A DNA stretch of 64,000 bases, taken from Microbotryomycetes sp. JL201. Lineage: Eukaryota > Basidiomycota > Microbotryomycetes. Positions 34,401 to 47,368 of this stretch are shown in pieces; position 1 is the stretch's first letter; the number at the start of each line of letters is the position of its first letter. The position numbers and the translations under genes are program-made. The notes beneath the pieces were generated by a model, which searched no databases, was not told the DNA's origin, and worked only from the letters and a program-made list of their open reading frames with translations. The stretch lies in NCBI GenBank assembly GCA_033819885.1, contig JAQYUZ010000003.1:434001-498000 (forward strand), written 5' to 3'.

Positions 34401-35413
34401 TGCATGGCTGTGAGAGCCGCTTGCTCCTCTCCGAATTCTTGAGTCGTAGGTGGCGCGCTAGAGTGTGCCTGTCTTGAAGTCGGAGACTCGTCTCGATGAT
34501 ACCAGCTGGCTGGGGCCATTGAACTGCCGCTCTCCCTCAGTCTCGAGTCTGGTTTAGGTGTCGACATGACTGATGGAGCCGTTGTTGCTGATGGCGGCAC
34601 GAGCGGAGACTCGTGTACAATTTCAGGTGAGCCGTCTAGCTGAGCGGCCAACAACTGTTCTGCCCTGGCTGCTCGTTCAAGATCGAGCACAAATTGCTCG
34701 CTGGCTCTTCTACTCCAATTCATGCTCGGCGATGAGGGAGGCGACGAGCGACGATTTTGAACGTTGGCAGCAGATGGATGAACGGGTTGTCTAGGGACTT
34801 CTTCTGACGCGTCGTAAAACTGGTCCGTGTCAGGTGATTCAGAGTTGAGAAAGGGACTGTCGTATTGATTCTGTGTGTGTTGCTGACTGGAACGACGACC
34901 GCTTGCGTGCAGATGCGCTCGTTGAGCATCGAGCAACCATTGGTTTGCGGATCCGGGCGAAGAGACGGAATAATTGGTTCGGGCGATAGAAGCCCGGCTC
35001 TGGTTCGCAGGTGACGCAGTCGAGACTGCCAGTCCAATACCATCGGCTCGTTCTGTGGCAAAATCTTGGCGAGGTCTGACGCCACCTAACTGGTCGAAAG
35101 CGCTGAGCGACCCGGCATGCGTCAGCTGTGGGTTGCTGCTGCGGTGTTCGGAGGTAGCAGACGATGAGGGCGGTTGCAAGGGTGACTCTGGCTGATACGA
35201 GACGTCGAATGGCGTTTGAGGTACGACGGAAGGCAAGCGGTCAAGGCGGGCTCGATGCGTCTGCCGGATGTCGTCAATGATAGTCGTTTCACTCGAGGAG
35301 GTCGTGCGCCAGTGCTGGCTCCAGTTGCCGAGGACTGGGTTCCTGTCGAGAGCCTCGATCAAGTCTTGTGGGATCGCAGGCAGCGGTGAAGATGTGCCGC
35401 CTTGTCGCGCCAT
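31450..35413 (-). CDS. Ras guanine-nucleotide exchange factor with N-terminal GTPase-like domain
   Basis: This is a Cdc25-type RasGEF that loads Ras-family GTPases with GTP at membranes. From ATG 35,413 (MARQGGTSSPLPAIP) a disordered region of about 350 residues leads to FTVAIVGPKGVGKSSIVRRG, a P-loop. Strand-like blocks then follow: LRTIEVLEIDAALLSF, NCEAAMLWYAAGDD and PLIVLACKAHTDPS. After a Ser-rich linker come the RasGEF N-module (IIFLTVYRKFATPREVLTKL, LQIYPGDFV) and the catalytic domain: LQPRDLLRHVLAPRDPRNPS, HRARMLEKFISIASRLREQE, NFDALLGVLAGLNSQPVYRL and KVNWTKFQQIG. A last small exon gives RQYTLSEQHQPRT and ends FQSFLT at 31,450. The GTPase-like part keeps the P-loop but lacks recognisable DxxG and NKxD motifs. 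Confidence 0.85.
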
Positions 35414-35815
35414 GGCCCTTTCAAAAAGGTGGCGAGTGCTCTCTAATGAACGAAATCGGTCCAAGACTCAATACGGCCAACTGACAGTGATGCCGCAAGC
35501 AGGAACGGCCAGGCGAAACCAGACAGGTCCGTCGCGAGGTCTCGCTCGCAGCTGGTTGCCTGAGCTGTTTCAACAAAGGTCGCAAGTCTTGCAGTAGCGG
35601 GTCGGCACAGGTGCGTTGCAGTCGGCCAGCGTGAGGGGGCCCGAGCGCGTCGAGGAGCGTCCGGACGGAGACGGGCTCGGCCCCTGACGTCGACAAGATG
35701 GGCTGAAGGCGGGTGTGGTGCGCGAACACACGCGCACGCAGTCCGCGCGCAGGACGAGTTGAGGCAAACCGAGCTTTGAGGTGCAAAGCGCCGTTCGCCT
35801 CATGTCTCGGCCGCA
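35414..35815. promoter_or_regulatory. Divergent promoter between RasGEF and APC4 genes
   Basis: About 400 bases separate the two start codons. I see no gene and no sharp known element. The proximal APC4 side is GC-rich. Confidence 0.4.
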
Positions 35816-38800
35816 ATGACGAGCGCAGTCACCGCCGACCGTCAGGTCCGCGTGTTGCCGAGCGCAGCACACTTGCATCTGTCGTCTGCGTGCCCGCGCC
35901 GACAGCTCGTCGCCGTCACGGCCGCGCCTGCGAGCGGACCTCAGTCGCAACAGAGCTCTGTAGCAAAGTCGGACGCCAAACTGAGCTTGTACAGGACTTC
36001 AGGACTGCCAGAGCTCGTATGGGATTGGACACCGCCCGCCAGGCCACTCGATGCCTCAGGCACGGCCCCCACCCCCGCCGCTGCTCCTCCTGCGCTAAAA
36101 GGACCGCTCGCAGCGAGGGCAGCACTCCTCAGGGGCAAGCAGAAAGCATCAGCGGTAGAGACACACGTCCAAGCCATCACATGGCACCCGTCAGGTCAGC
36201 CTTGCCACTCCAGCTGCGTGCCAGTCCCCTCCACTTCCTCCTTCGATGCCAGCTGCTTTTTCTGACGCGCTCTGCAACTGCAGGGGACTACCTCGCCGCA
36301 GTCGTATCGACGATAGAAAACTCGGTCAAAAGCTGGTCTGTGCATTACCTTCAAGTCGACTCTGGCCAGTCGCCCATCGCTCCAATCGATTTGCCTACAC
36401 ATACCAAATCAGTCACGCACGCGTCGTGGCAAACACTCTCGAGCACAACAGACCCGCTCGTCAACTTGCATGCGCGCAAAGTCATTCTCAAATTCAAAAA
36501 CCTGCCAGCGCTCCCAAAAGATCCGACACAGCTGCCAGGCGCAACAGCCGTCCCTGGCGCGAGCGGCATCGGAGCAGGAGCGGCGGCGGCAGGGGCGGCA
36601 ACCAGGCAAGGCGCAGCAGCGTCAGCATTATTTGGTGCCAAGAATGCCATGCTGCAGCGGGAACGTGAGAAAGAAGCTGGCCGAGCGCTCCAAATGATCA
36701 CGTCCGCCAAGAACTGGCCTGCGCTGCTGCCATTGAAACAGGTCGACCCCGAACGTTTGCCTGAATGGGCTCTATCATCCGTGCTTTTGATCGGTGACAC
36801 CGCTGGTACGGTTCATATTTTCCTCGAAGGCACAATCTACCTGGCGTCCGTCGGGCTCGAGCAAGACTCTTCAATAGTAGCAGTTCAGCTGGTCAACTCG
36901 CCAGGACAGCAGCCTCGCATCTGCGTATCGGTCGTTCGGTCAGGCAGTCAGCTACTGCAAACGATGCTGCAGCCGAAACTGCCGGCGCACATGTGTCAAT
37001 TCCTCGTTCAAGTAGACTTGCTCCGACAAATGATGCAGCACGCGGTGGATGCTCTGCAAGAAGGCAGGACGATCTGGGACGAATCGCGTCGACTCGGGAA
37101 GGGCTGGCTGTCGAGGATCAGCGACCTATCTAGCTCGCACGCAGGTCAGGTCGCCAACGTGTGGTTTCCTTGGACGCGGTCGCTAATCTCGACTCATTGC
37201 AGTGACCCGGCCAGCGATAAGCCAGCTGCTGTTGTTGCTCACGACTGGCCGGCCTTCGCTCGCTTTGCAAGACTTTCTGGCGTCAAAAATGAATGAACGA
37301 GCGCTCGACAAGTGGATTTCGACGACCGAGCAAGCGTTTACCAAGCTGCGCAAAAATACGGTCCTATCAATCCAGCCCGCAGTAGAGCGTGTGATTCTTA
37401 TGCTTGACGAACTCAAAGGCTGGACTCTGTACAAAGAAAAGTTCGCCGCTTACGGTTTGCGACCATCATGGATTGGCAAGGCCGTTCTTTTGGCGACAGA
37501 AATCATCAAAGCTTCTGTCAGGTTCGAGAACCTTGTCGTGGAGGAGCAGCGATGTTTCAACGAGTTTGTCTTCTGGATCAGATACCGTGGGTCTCATAAT
37601 CTGAGATCGCCGCAAACGGCCTGAACGTTAACGAGGTTGGTCACAATAGAATTCGAAAAGACAGCTCAACAAGAGAATTCGGGGCCGCGACCGCCTGCCA
37701 ACTACCGTCCCGTGCCAGTCGCACACTTCATTCGTCGCAGCCTGTCGGAGTCTGCGGTTGCACCGTTTCTCGACTTTGGATTAGCGACCACGCCGCTAGA
37801 TAACAATGCCAGTCTCAAAGCGGGTCAGGCATGGCTCGACAGCATCGAAATAGATGAGAAGACGTTTGAGCCTATTGATGACGATGTAGACTGGCTCGAC
37901 AAGGTCAGCAAACTGGTCCGTCGAATGCAGCAGGAGCTTCAAGGTCAATTCGATGCCGAAGACCTCGAGCGCTCCGACACCGAACGTCAACAAGCTCAAC
38001 GACCCAGAACGAACATTCACGTACCATTCTCCAACCCAGAAACGTCAGAGTTGCCTCGATTTCCTGATCCAGATGTTCGGTCCCGCGCGTTCGAGCGGCC
38101 GGAACGCGAATCTGAGCCCGATATGCTCGATACGCGAGTGCGACCCGTGTCAACGCTGCCAACACCTGAGTCTTTGTCTATCATGCTCCACCTGTTGGCA
38201 AGTCTCGTGTCTGGCCACTTGCAGGAATCGGTACAGGGAGTTGGCAGACGAATAAGTTTGTCTGAATCGGAAAATGTTGGATCATGCGCTTCGGACGGTG
38301 CCGTGCGCGCGCGCGCAATTCAATTGAGCAAAACAAAGCAGGCGATCTTGAGTGTCTGGCTTGACGAAGATGCTTTGTGGCTGACCGAAAGGGATGAGCA
38401 AACCTGTTGGAAGAAGCGGGTGGGCGCCAGGCTTCGATTATCGCACAACAAGGAGGCCGTAGTTGTCGCTTTTGACTTTTTGGATGATCATCAGCTTCTC
38501 GTGGCGCTAAAGTCTTCATCAGTCTCGGGTCAGTCCAGGATCGCGTCAAGCAATTGCCAGAGTGGCTAACGTTTCGGGATCGAGCAGGTCCCGAATACTT
38601 GCTCGGCTCTGTATCTCTGCAATGGCTGTTGTCTCAGTCCGGGAACGAAGCTGTCAGTCCTTTCAACGACGACCTGTTTTCTTGTGCACACTGACTTTGT
38701 TTGGCTCGTTAGTCAATTCCATCGATCGAGCTGTCACGCCAAGTCGGACTCGACAAGAATTATCCGCCTGAGCAAATTTCGGTCAACGGTGACTCGCAAG

Positions 38801-38910
38801 TGCGAAGCGTGTACGTCTTGTCATCCGAAGGCAGAAGACTCGAGGTTGTTCCTTGGCCAGAAGATGAGCAATCTCACAACACCAATGGGATGGACATTGC
38901 CATGAGCTAG
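35816..38910 (+). CDS. APC4: Anaphase-promoting complex subunit 4
   Basis: APC4 is a scaffold subunit of the APC/C ubiquitin ligase in the nucleus. The N-terminal WD40-like part includes AITWHPSGDYLAAVVSTIEN, joined across an intron at about 36,196-36,289, then SWSVHYLQVDSG and WALSSVLLIGDTAGTVHIFL. The helical APC4-long domain has RPAISQLLLLLTTGRPSLAL, QDFLASKMNERALDKWISTT, VERVILMLDELKGW and ASVRFENLVVEEQRCFNEFV FWIRYE. A further intron near 37,587-37,640 leads to PVAHFIRRSLSESAVAPFLD. The C-terminus reads KNYPPEQISVNGDSQVRSVY and VVPWPEDEQ, ending AMS at 38,910. Five or more introns are needed, some not precisely placed near 38,530-38,705. Confidence 0.85.
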
Positions 38911-39089
38911 AAGTTGGATTCGCTTGAATGAGTTATTTTGTTATTGTTGTTGTAGCTTGATGATTGACTAGGAAATAGTGGCCTGAGCGTTTTTGATTGC
39001 ATCTCTTTCACCGCCTGGATCCGTCGCCCGCACGGACGCGTACTTGGTACAAGGTTCCGTCATTCAAGCGGTGTGCAACGTATGCGACG

Positions 39090-40031
<942 letters not shown>

Positions 40032-40121
40032 AAAGCAAACACACGAAATGCAAAATCTACAGCACAACGATCCAAAAATGAGCAGTACGCCTAGTCACAC
40101 ATCATTTCCGAACGAAGAAGA

Positions 40122-43100
40122 CTACCACTCGCCGTCGACTGAGCCAGTGATTACCATTAGCTAGTGTCAGACGAGCTCATCCTCTGCTCGCGTACTCACA
40201 TCGCTCAAGCACGCCAACAGACTCTGCAACATCCTTCTGAGCTTTCTTGCGCATGTAAAAGATTGGACAATCTTTGCTCGTGCACAAGACGTCCTACCGA
40301 ACGCACTTGATCAGCACCTCGCGCCGTTTCCTTTCTTTCAGAAGAGGTCTGGCAAACGCACTTGATGCAAAGAGCCTTGGCAACGTTGGCACTGCGTCCA
40401 CAAACGAGCGTATGCAGTCTCAAAGTTTGAAGTGATGGACAGCTGTTTCTGAGGGAGTAAGCAATAGACCGAGCGATTATCGAAACTCTTTGGTACTTGC
40501 CTGCTTGGCATAAAGTTCTGCGGTCCTCGGACGACAGTTTGAACAGACGGCCTTGTCTGGATGAAAAGGGCGGGAAAATCAGAGGCTGAACCGTCTCGCG
40601 GGACGACAATGGGACTAACTAAGAGCATTCGCTTTCAGTGGCGTTTTGCAGCCCAAACACGTTTGCGTTCGCACAGCGAATTTCATCAGTCCTCCGACGG
40701 TCGGCGCAACGATCGACACCGTCCTTGTGTGATCACCGGCCACTGGAAACACAACGTTCAGGCTCGTGTCGCGAAATGGCCATCGCTCAACGATCACCAA
40801 GTCACTCACGTAGTGAGCTTGCTTTCTCGCCCAAGATAGGCTCAAAGATGCGCATCAAAGGCTTAGCCAACTGATTCTCGAGGTAATACTTTGTGTCAAT
40901 CGGAACGTTGTTTTCGAGAACGTAGAGCGGATCTTCGGACTTTTCAAACGCTCGGGCGTCCTTTGTGCCTTTGATAATGACATCTGCAGAAAATTTCGCG
41001 CGTGAGAACCGGAATCTAACACAGATGCTGTTGAGGCAGGCACGCACAAGCGACACGGTCACCGAGAGCGGGGGCCGAACCGGCATCGCGCTTTCTCATA
41101 CGCTCGGCCAGCTCCACGTGCGCCTGCTTGTTTTGATAATCTCAAATGAAGAGCACGAGTGAGCTCATTGATGCACATGGACGACAGTCTTGTGGCGAGA
41201 GCCAGTAACATACCCGCTTTCGCCAAGGCCTTGGTGATGACAAGTTGAGACAAGTCGATCTTGTTCTGCAGCAACTCCGAAATAACTTGTTTCGTGTACT
41301 CTTCGGCGCCTTTGACGTCTCTGTCGATCAACATCTTTTTGAGACAAGTCTCTATGACGGTCACAACTAGTCGACAGTTGTCTCGTCGAACAGTCTGTCG
41401 AGAACAATTACATGCTGAGCACGAGTTTATCGCGCGAGTGGAAGACAGCCTCTTCTACACACCTCGATACCCTTCGTGTCCATCTTGTCCCACTTTTCGG
41501 GTTTGGTCCAATACAAGCCGGCGTATCGTTTCTTGCTAATGAGCAGGTACGGGAAGTAAACTTTTTCGAACTCTAGTTTGATCGGCTTGACGAATTTTGA
41601 TGTAACATGCTCGGCCGCGTCGGCGCCTGTATTCGGCCAGTGCATGTAAGGAGACGGCTGACAGCAAGAAAGAGCAACCACTGACCAAGTTTCATGGCCG
41701 TCTCCAAGTCTGGACAGCCAAATCTGACCATGACTGAATCTGTGTCGCCGTAAATAACAGTCGCGTCGTACTCGTAGCCGTTCGCGGTATTGTATCTTTC
41801 CTGCACCTCCTGCATAACCGAAACAGCATCAACTTTAAATCACGTCGGGTGTAAAGACGCGGCGAAGTTACCTGTTTCGTTCTTTCAATCATCTCTCGAC
41901 CATATGCAGTCACACTCATCGAAATGGGCAGACATGGAAGCTTGCCGATCGTCGCTCCGGTGAAACCATACACAGAGTTGGCGCTAATCTGAGTGTGACG
42001 ACAAGGTGACGTCAGTTTAAATGTGAGTGGGAGACGAGACAGAGGCAACTTACCTTGAGAGCCAACTGCCGACCGTCCAAGACGGCACGCTTGAACGGAT
42101 CTTTCTCATTCTTGAGCTCTGCTCGTGCACGCTTTCGTGCCGATAACAAGTCTTCAAGAATCGTAGGCAGCAAACCGCGCCTCCTCTCGGCTGTCACAAA
42201 CATATCTGCGTGACACGGTTGCCCTGATCAGTTCCGGATCTAACGAAGAACCCAGACTGAAAGGGAGCCGCCACCGACCATTGTTGGGTGTGACGACAAA
42301 GTCCTTGTCTTTGACTAGTCCGAGCATGTTTGCGATTTTCGCATCCAGCAAAGTCGTGTAGCACAGGTTGTGAGCCTGCATGATTGACGGGTACAGACTC
42401 GCAAAATCGAGCGTTGCGATCGGAACGTCGTAGTAGCCCTTGTCTGGTTCGATGACAGTTGCACCTTCGTATTGCTCGTCCGATCCTTCTTGCTTGAGTG
42501 CTGGAATGAGGTAGCCCGTGTCCATCGCTTTGCGGTAAAGCTGGGAAATGACTTTAATCTGTTGGCCGCGTGAGAGCAGGTAGTTGAACGGAATACCCGT
42601 CACGCGCGCCATCTCGATGTAATTGATAAAGCACATGAGCTTATCCATGAGCCGTTGCGGGAGGTACGCGTCCTGATTGGCATGGCGTCAATATACGTCG
42701 CTCGCAACAGCTCAAAACACCTAACCTTCAGACAGTAGACGGCCAAACGACGCCGACTTTCGGCCGTACCGTTCTGCAGATCTGTAATGACCGAATGGTG
42801 GACATCCTCCTTTTGTTCGCCTACGAAGAGTAAAATCAGCTGGCGGAGTCAAGGATTTGGATGGAAACGAAACGAACCCAGAAAATGGGCGCAGACAGAG
42901 TTGAGCGTGTAACTGCGGAGTTTGTAGTCGCGTTGCATCACTTGCAGGATATCCAGTTGCAGACGACCGTCCATGTTGGTCTCTTTGGAGTCGCGCGTAC
43001 CGTACGCTTTTGAAGAAAAGTGCGTCTCCTTTGCCTCGCTTCGGACATCTTGACAGCCCCGGAAGTGTCAGTAGGATTTGACAAAGAGCCCCGACCGAGA

Positions 43101-45015
43101 CCACCTCACTTCTGAGTCGACCCAAGTACGGAAAATCAGAGGCCTTGAGCGCTTTCGCGCGGTCGAGCAAGTACGGCAGATCGAATTGAGACGTGTTGTA
43201 GCCAATGATGAGATCAGGATCACATTCTTGGACAAACTTTTGCCACTCCAGAAGCAAGTCTGCCTCCCTGTCGAACTCGCGGACGTCCGTCCCGACGATG
43301 TGGCTGCAAGTATTGAGTGTGAAGACGTTTCGGATGAAAGGTTTCGTCTCGCCTGAATACGAAGTCCGTTACAACCCGAGCCTGCTTCAAGTCAACCCGC
43401 TTGCTCACCTTGCCGAGTTACCATATTTGCGATCTGAATGACGGGATCGATCTCTGGCTCGGGAAAGATACCTTTGCGACCTGCGCACTCGATATCGAAC
43501 GACAAAATTCTCAATGGGGCGACTTTGGACCACTCTCCTTCTGGTGCATGCGAAATCAAGTGATGGTGCCTGATGCGAAATGTCAGCCTGCGTCTTTTAA
43601 CGAAGCTAAGTCGACACTCACGCCACCTCGATCTCGAGCTGGCACGTTGAAAGTTTTTCCTTCTCTGACCGAATTTGATATGAGCCCTTGGGCACTTCGA
43701 TCCAGTTCATTCCGACGATCTGCGCATGCATGACCAGTGAGGAAATCGCCAATGTTCACGGAATCCCGCACTGACAGCGTGATCGATCATGAACCGGAGA
43801 GTGTATGCAATGTTGCTCTCGAATGTCATCGTGGCTGAGCCGTCGAACAGTGTCCTGAACGACACCTCACCTCGCTCGAACGCGCCGCGAACTTTGGGAT
43901 AATTCTTGAGATCATTGACGGTAATTTTGAGGAATGGAGACACGCTGTCGCCCTTGTAGCCCCACAGGGACCTTTTATTGGCGACTTGAATAGAGTGCAC
44001 CGGCCTGGCGCCGGAAAACACAGTTTGCTGGAAGACAGTGAGTCGGATGTTAGCGCTGGCCAAGAACGGTCAAAGTGAATTATCCTCACGTTCAGGTGAT
44101 CCATCAGAGGTTTGCAGTCGTTGTTGGTAAAGTCCTTGGGTGCTGCGATCCAAAAATATGGCAAGAAGCCCGTCACATGCAGCATGACGGAATGACCAGC
44201 CTGGATGGAGGCTCATCAGCGCCAGTTGCAAGCGATGTGAACAGTACCCGTACATCCGTGACGCCATAAATGCGGATTTGAGGACCTTTGCCCGGAGGGG
44301 TGAACTCTTCAATGTCGATTTGCTGGAGTACTGGGGCAAAGTGAATTCCTCAGTCAGCAAAGTATTCGCAGAGACAGAGGCGATGAAAACGACTCACCGA
44401 CGCCGTCCGTGGCAGGGTTGACGCGAGACAATGCTGGCCGACCCCATACTTGCAAGTCCTCGTCTGCCGAGGCTGATGAAAGTGGGTAGAGTCAGTCAGC
44501 TCGCAGACGACCGAGTATGGCACAAGGGCCCGATAGCATGGTGACAGTCTGACTCTGGAAATCCACCGCATATGGTGGTCAGACACAAAAAATATGCCTT
44601 GTTAACACCGGGCTGAGGTCAAGTTGATCGACTAGCTCGGCCCTGCCTCGTGCGACCCGTCGAGTGCATGTAGCTCACCGTTCGCGTGCAGTTCTGACAG
44701 AATCGTTTCAAACTCCGACTTTTGCGTGTCTTTGAGCTTCCCCTTTTGCTTGGTTCTGGCCGTCTGCGGTTGCTGCGCTGCCGCTCCACCCAAGTCACTG
44801 TGTTCGAACAGGGCGCTTAGCGGCTTGGCGTGTGCTCCAGCTGCAGATGACGGTGGTGCGGCGTGATCCTCGTCGGGTACCTCGTTGGGCGCGGCCGCCA
44901 TGGCGTCGAGCGCGGTGGCATCGCGGGCGCCTGCTGCACCGTTCGTCGCCACGGGCTGCTCGTTCTCGTCAGACACTTTACGCTTCTTGTTCGGCGTTGT
45001 GCCATCGCCCGACAT
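40122..45015 (-). CDS. POL3: DNA polymerase delta catalytic subunit
   Basis: This is the replicative B-family polymerase. From ATG 45,015 it begins [20 protein letters not shown], a nuclear-signal-like N-terminus. Exonuclease motif I is [20 protein letters not shown]; the Exo II region has [20 protein letters not shown]. Polymerase motif A is [20 protein letters not shown], motif B is [20 protein letters not shown], and motif C is [16 protein letters not shown], followed by [20 protein letters not shown]. The C-terminus has two cysteine modules: [10 protein letters not shown], and [14 protein letters not shown] with [21 protein letters not shown] final intron leads to VGVLERFDGEW and the stop at 40,122. 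About 18 short introns interrupt it. The junction between the N-terminal exon and [17 protein letters not shown] (about 44,420-44,640) is not fully resolved. Confidence 0.93.
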
Positions 45016-45119
45016 GTTTGTCGCGTGGACGAATGAACAGGTCAGAAACCACTCGACTCTCGACGCGTCGCAACGCGTTTAACGCAAAGCGCTCAAAGTT
45101 GCGATCACATCTATAGCTA

Positions 45120-46061
45120 TTATACGCTCAAAAGCTTTTCGGCAGCAGCAATCGCCGCTTGTGTCACGCCCTGCAAACCAATCTCCTGCGAGTCGTCTGC
45201 ATCCTGCCCGAGCGTGACAACCGCCACTCCCGGCTCTCGTGCTGGGTCGGGCGTCTCGAGGGTCGCCAGCTGAGAGTCGAGCATGGGCGCTTTGAAAAAG
45301 TGACCCGGTCTTGCCTCCATGCGCGCCAAGAGTAATGTACGCGTGCCATGTACTGTGGAAACGCTCGCTCACTGAGCTTCGTTCAACCGTCGTTGCCGAC
45401 AGCATGACTCACGGTAAACAAAGTATGTGTCGAGATTCTGGTCCTTTGCTTCAGGCTCGATTCTGTCGAGGCCGTCAATCACGTATGAGCTTGCTTTGCC
45501 CCTGAGCAAGTCTCGGTAGCTCCGCTTTAAAGCCGAACAGCCAATCACTACCGCTCTCCGCCGCTGCTTGTCCATCTTGTGGCTGTGTCCAAGCGTTGTC
45601 GGGTGGACCTTGTTTAGCACCGAGGCCAACTCGTGTGAAGGCGCCGGCACATTGTCGTCCTTTGTCGGGTCGGGAGAGCTCAGAGCAGCGATACCTTCGT
45701 CAGACGTCAACAAGAATGCGGCTTGGCGGATTGAGTGGAGCCACGGTATCCTGTCCTGTAATTTGTCCCCGCTGAATCAGTTTGGGAACTTTTCACGTTC
45801 GAGAATCAGTTTGAAGCCGACCTGGTCGTTCAGCGGTGTCCCACTCGACATTTTGGCGACATTCGATGCCGGATGGAGGTCGTCGCCGTCAACAAAGGGA
45901 CATTTGAGAGCTTGCGCAATCGCGACACCGATGCTGGACTTGCTGCACAGAACCGTCTAGCGTTGAGCGATTCCGCGAACGAGCATAAAGACCGCACGTG
46001 ATGCTCACCCGCTGCCAGAGACGCCCATGCATATGATCAAAGCCGGTTTCTGCTCGGCCAT
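45120..46061 (-). CDS. Gluconokinase (thermoresistant type)
   Basis: This enzyme phosphorylates gluconate to 6-phosphogluconate for the pentose phosphate pathway. It begins MAEQKPALIICMGVSGSG; the 53-nt first exon ends inside the P-loop, and splicing adds KSSIGVAIAQALKCPFVDGD. DLHPASNVAKMSSGTPLNDQ follows, as in the family. AVVIGCSALKRSYRDLLRG and LHGTRTLLLARMEARPGHFF, then KAPMLDSQLATLETPD, complete it. An insertion of about 60 residues (LLTSDEGIAALSSPDPTKDD and following) precedes AVVIGCSAL, where related enzymes have a shorter helix. It lies tail to head with POL3, with about 100 bases between. Confidence 0.9.
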
Positions 46062-46316
46062 GTTTGTGTCGGGCGGTTTGCTGAAGTGATCGCGTTCACC
46101 GTTACGTCGGGCGGTTGAGCCTGCGCGGGGGACGGAATCGGCGGGCCGCAGAAATTTCAGGCTTGAGTGTTTTACACACGCGAGGCATATGAAAGAACAC
46201 TTCATATGCATATGTCATTGCAATCTCCGCGTACCCGAGCGGCCTGTCTGACGAGTGAGGATACCCCGGGGTTGATCGATCAAATTGTCTTGAGCGGCTT
46301 CTTTCTCCAGGTGACC
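46062..46316. promoter_or_regulatory. Divergent promoter between gluconokinase and OHCU decarboxylase
   Basis: The 255 bases contain repeated CATATG elements (near 46,187, 46,203 and 46,209). No TATA box is obvious. Confidence 0.4.
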
Positions 46317-47306
46317 ATGAGCGCCGACCGGCTGCCGCCTCCACGTATTGACTTGCTCGTGCACGCGCCGCATTACAGCGTGCTCGTGCCTGTTCTCGAA
46401 CAGCTGCTCGAGCCGTCGCCGCCGCTGCGCACCCAGCTCGCTCCACAGCTGCATCAAGCTCTCCAGGCCGATTCGCGCAAGCCAAAGTCGTACCACGAGC
46501 TGCTGTACCTGGCTCAAGACCTTGTGAAGACGTGGGATGTGCAAGATCAAGCGCTGTTCTTGGGCAGCCACCCGAGAATCGGAGAGACTTCGGGCTTGAG
46601 TAAGCTCAGTTCGCAGGAACAAGGGCCGAAGCAAGGACAGCAACAGACACCAAGTGAGGTCATGAGGAGGCTCGCTGTAAGTCGCACCGCTAAAGAGGCG
46701 CGAGACCTTGAGACATTTCCATCGGTTGGACCAAGCCGATAAGGCCGATGCGGCGCCGCAGTGACGGCTATCGCCTTTGCGATTGCGTGACATCGAGTAT
46801 GGAGGTTCAGCAACACGACTGAGTCATGACAGGTTGTTTGATACCGCTCCAAGACTCCTTCGAGAGTAATCGCTACCGCCGCCGTTGCCACAAACCGTCC
46901 CCGTCTTATCCTCGTGGTCACTGACTTGTGTTGTCTTATTGTTCAGACACTGAATATGCTGTACGAAGAAGCATATCCCGGTCTCCGGTTCATCACGTTC
47001 GTCAACGGTCGACCGCGAGTCGACATTATCCCCGAGATAGAGGTGAGCAAGACCTCTTTCTGCGTTATCGCTCTTTGTTGGATCCCAAATGACGTCCCTT
47101 TACTCGACTTCTGATCGCAGTCGGCTCTTGACCTTTTCCTGCCGAAACCGTCTGTCGAGACGCCTGAACCTCGGATACAAACGTTGCGCGAACGTGTCAG
47201 AACCAATCCGGCAGGGTCTGCACCTTGGCGCAAAGAGTTGGAAAGGGGCTTGCAAGCCATGTGGGACATTGCTCACGATCGGTTGAACAAGTTGGGTTTG
47301 AACTAG
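46317..47306 (+). CDS. OHCU decarboxylase (ureide pathway of urate breakdown)
   Basis: This enzyme decarboxylates 2-oxo-4-hydroxy-4-carboxy-5-ureidoimidazoline to S-allantoin after urate oxidase. Exon 1 gives a helical N-terminus (VPVLEQLLEPSPPLRTQLAP), SYHELLYLAQDLVKTWD and the signature LFLGSHPRIGE. Exon 2 gives TLNMLYEEAYPGLRFITFVN and GRPRVDIIPEIE. Exon 3 gives SALDLFLPKPSVETPEPRIQ, ending AHDRLNKLGLN. Two introns (about 46,677-46,946 and 47,043-47,120) join in phase; the first is unusually long for this window at about 270 nt. A short QGPKQGQQQTPSE linker is low complexity. Confidence 0.88.
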
Positions 47307-47368
47307 GTTTTCGCAGCGCACCCACAACACGAAAGACTCTTCTTGATGTATTATCACACGGCACCACT

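Noticed and set aside
38305-38320. GC-alternating tract GTGCGCGCGCGC as a regulatory repeat
   Set aside because: It lies inside the APC4 coding sequence and reads as ordinary codons (AVRARAIQL).
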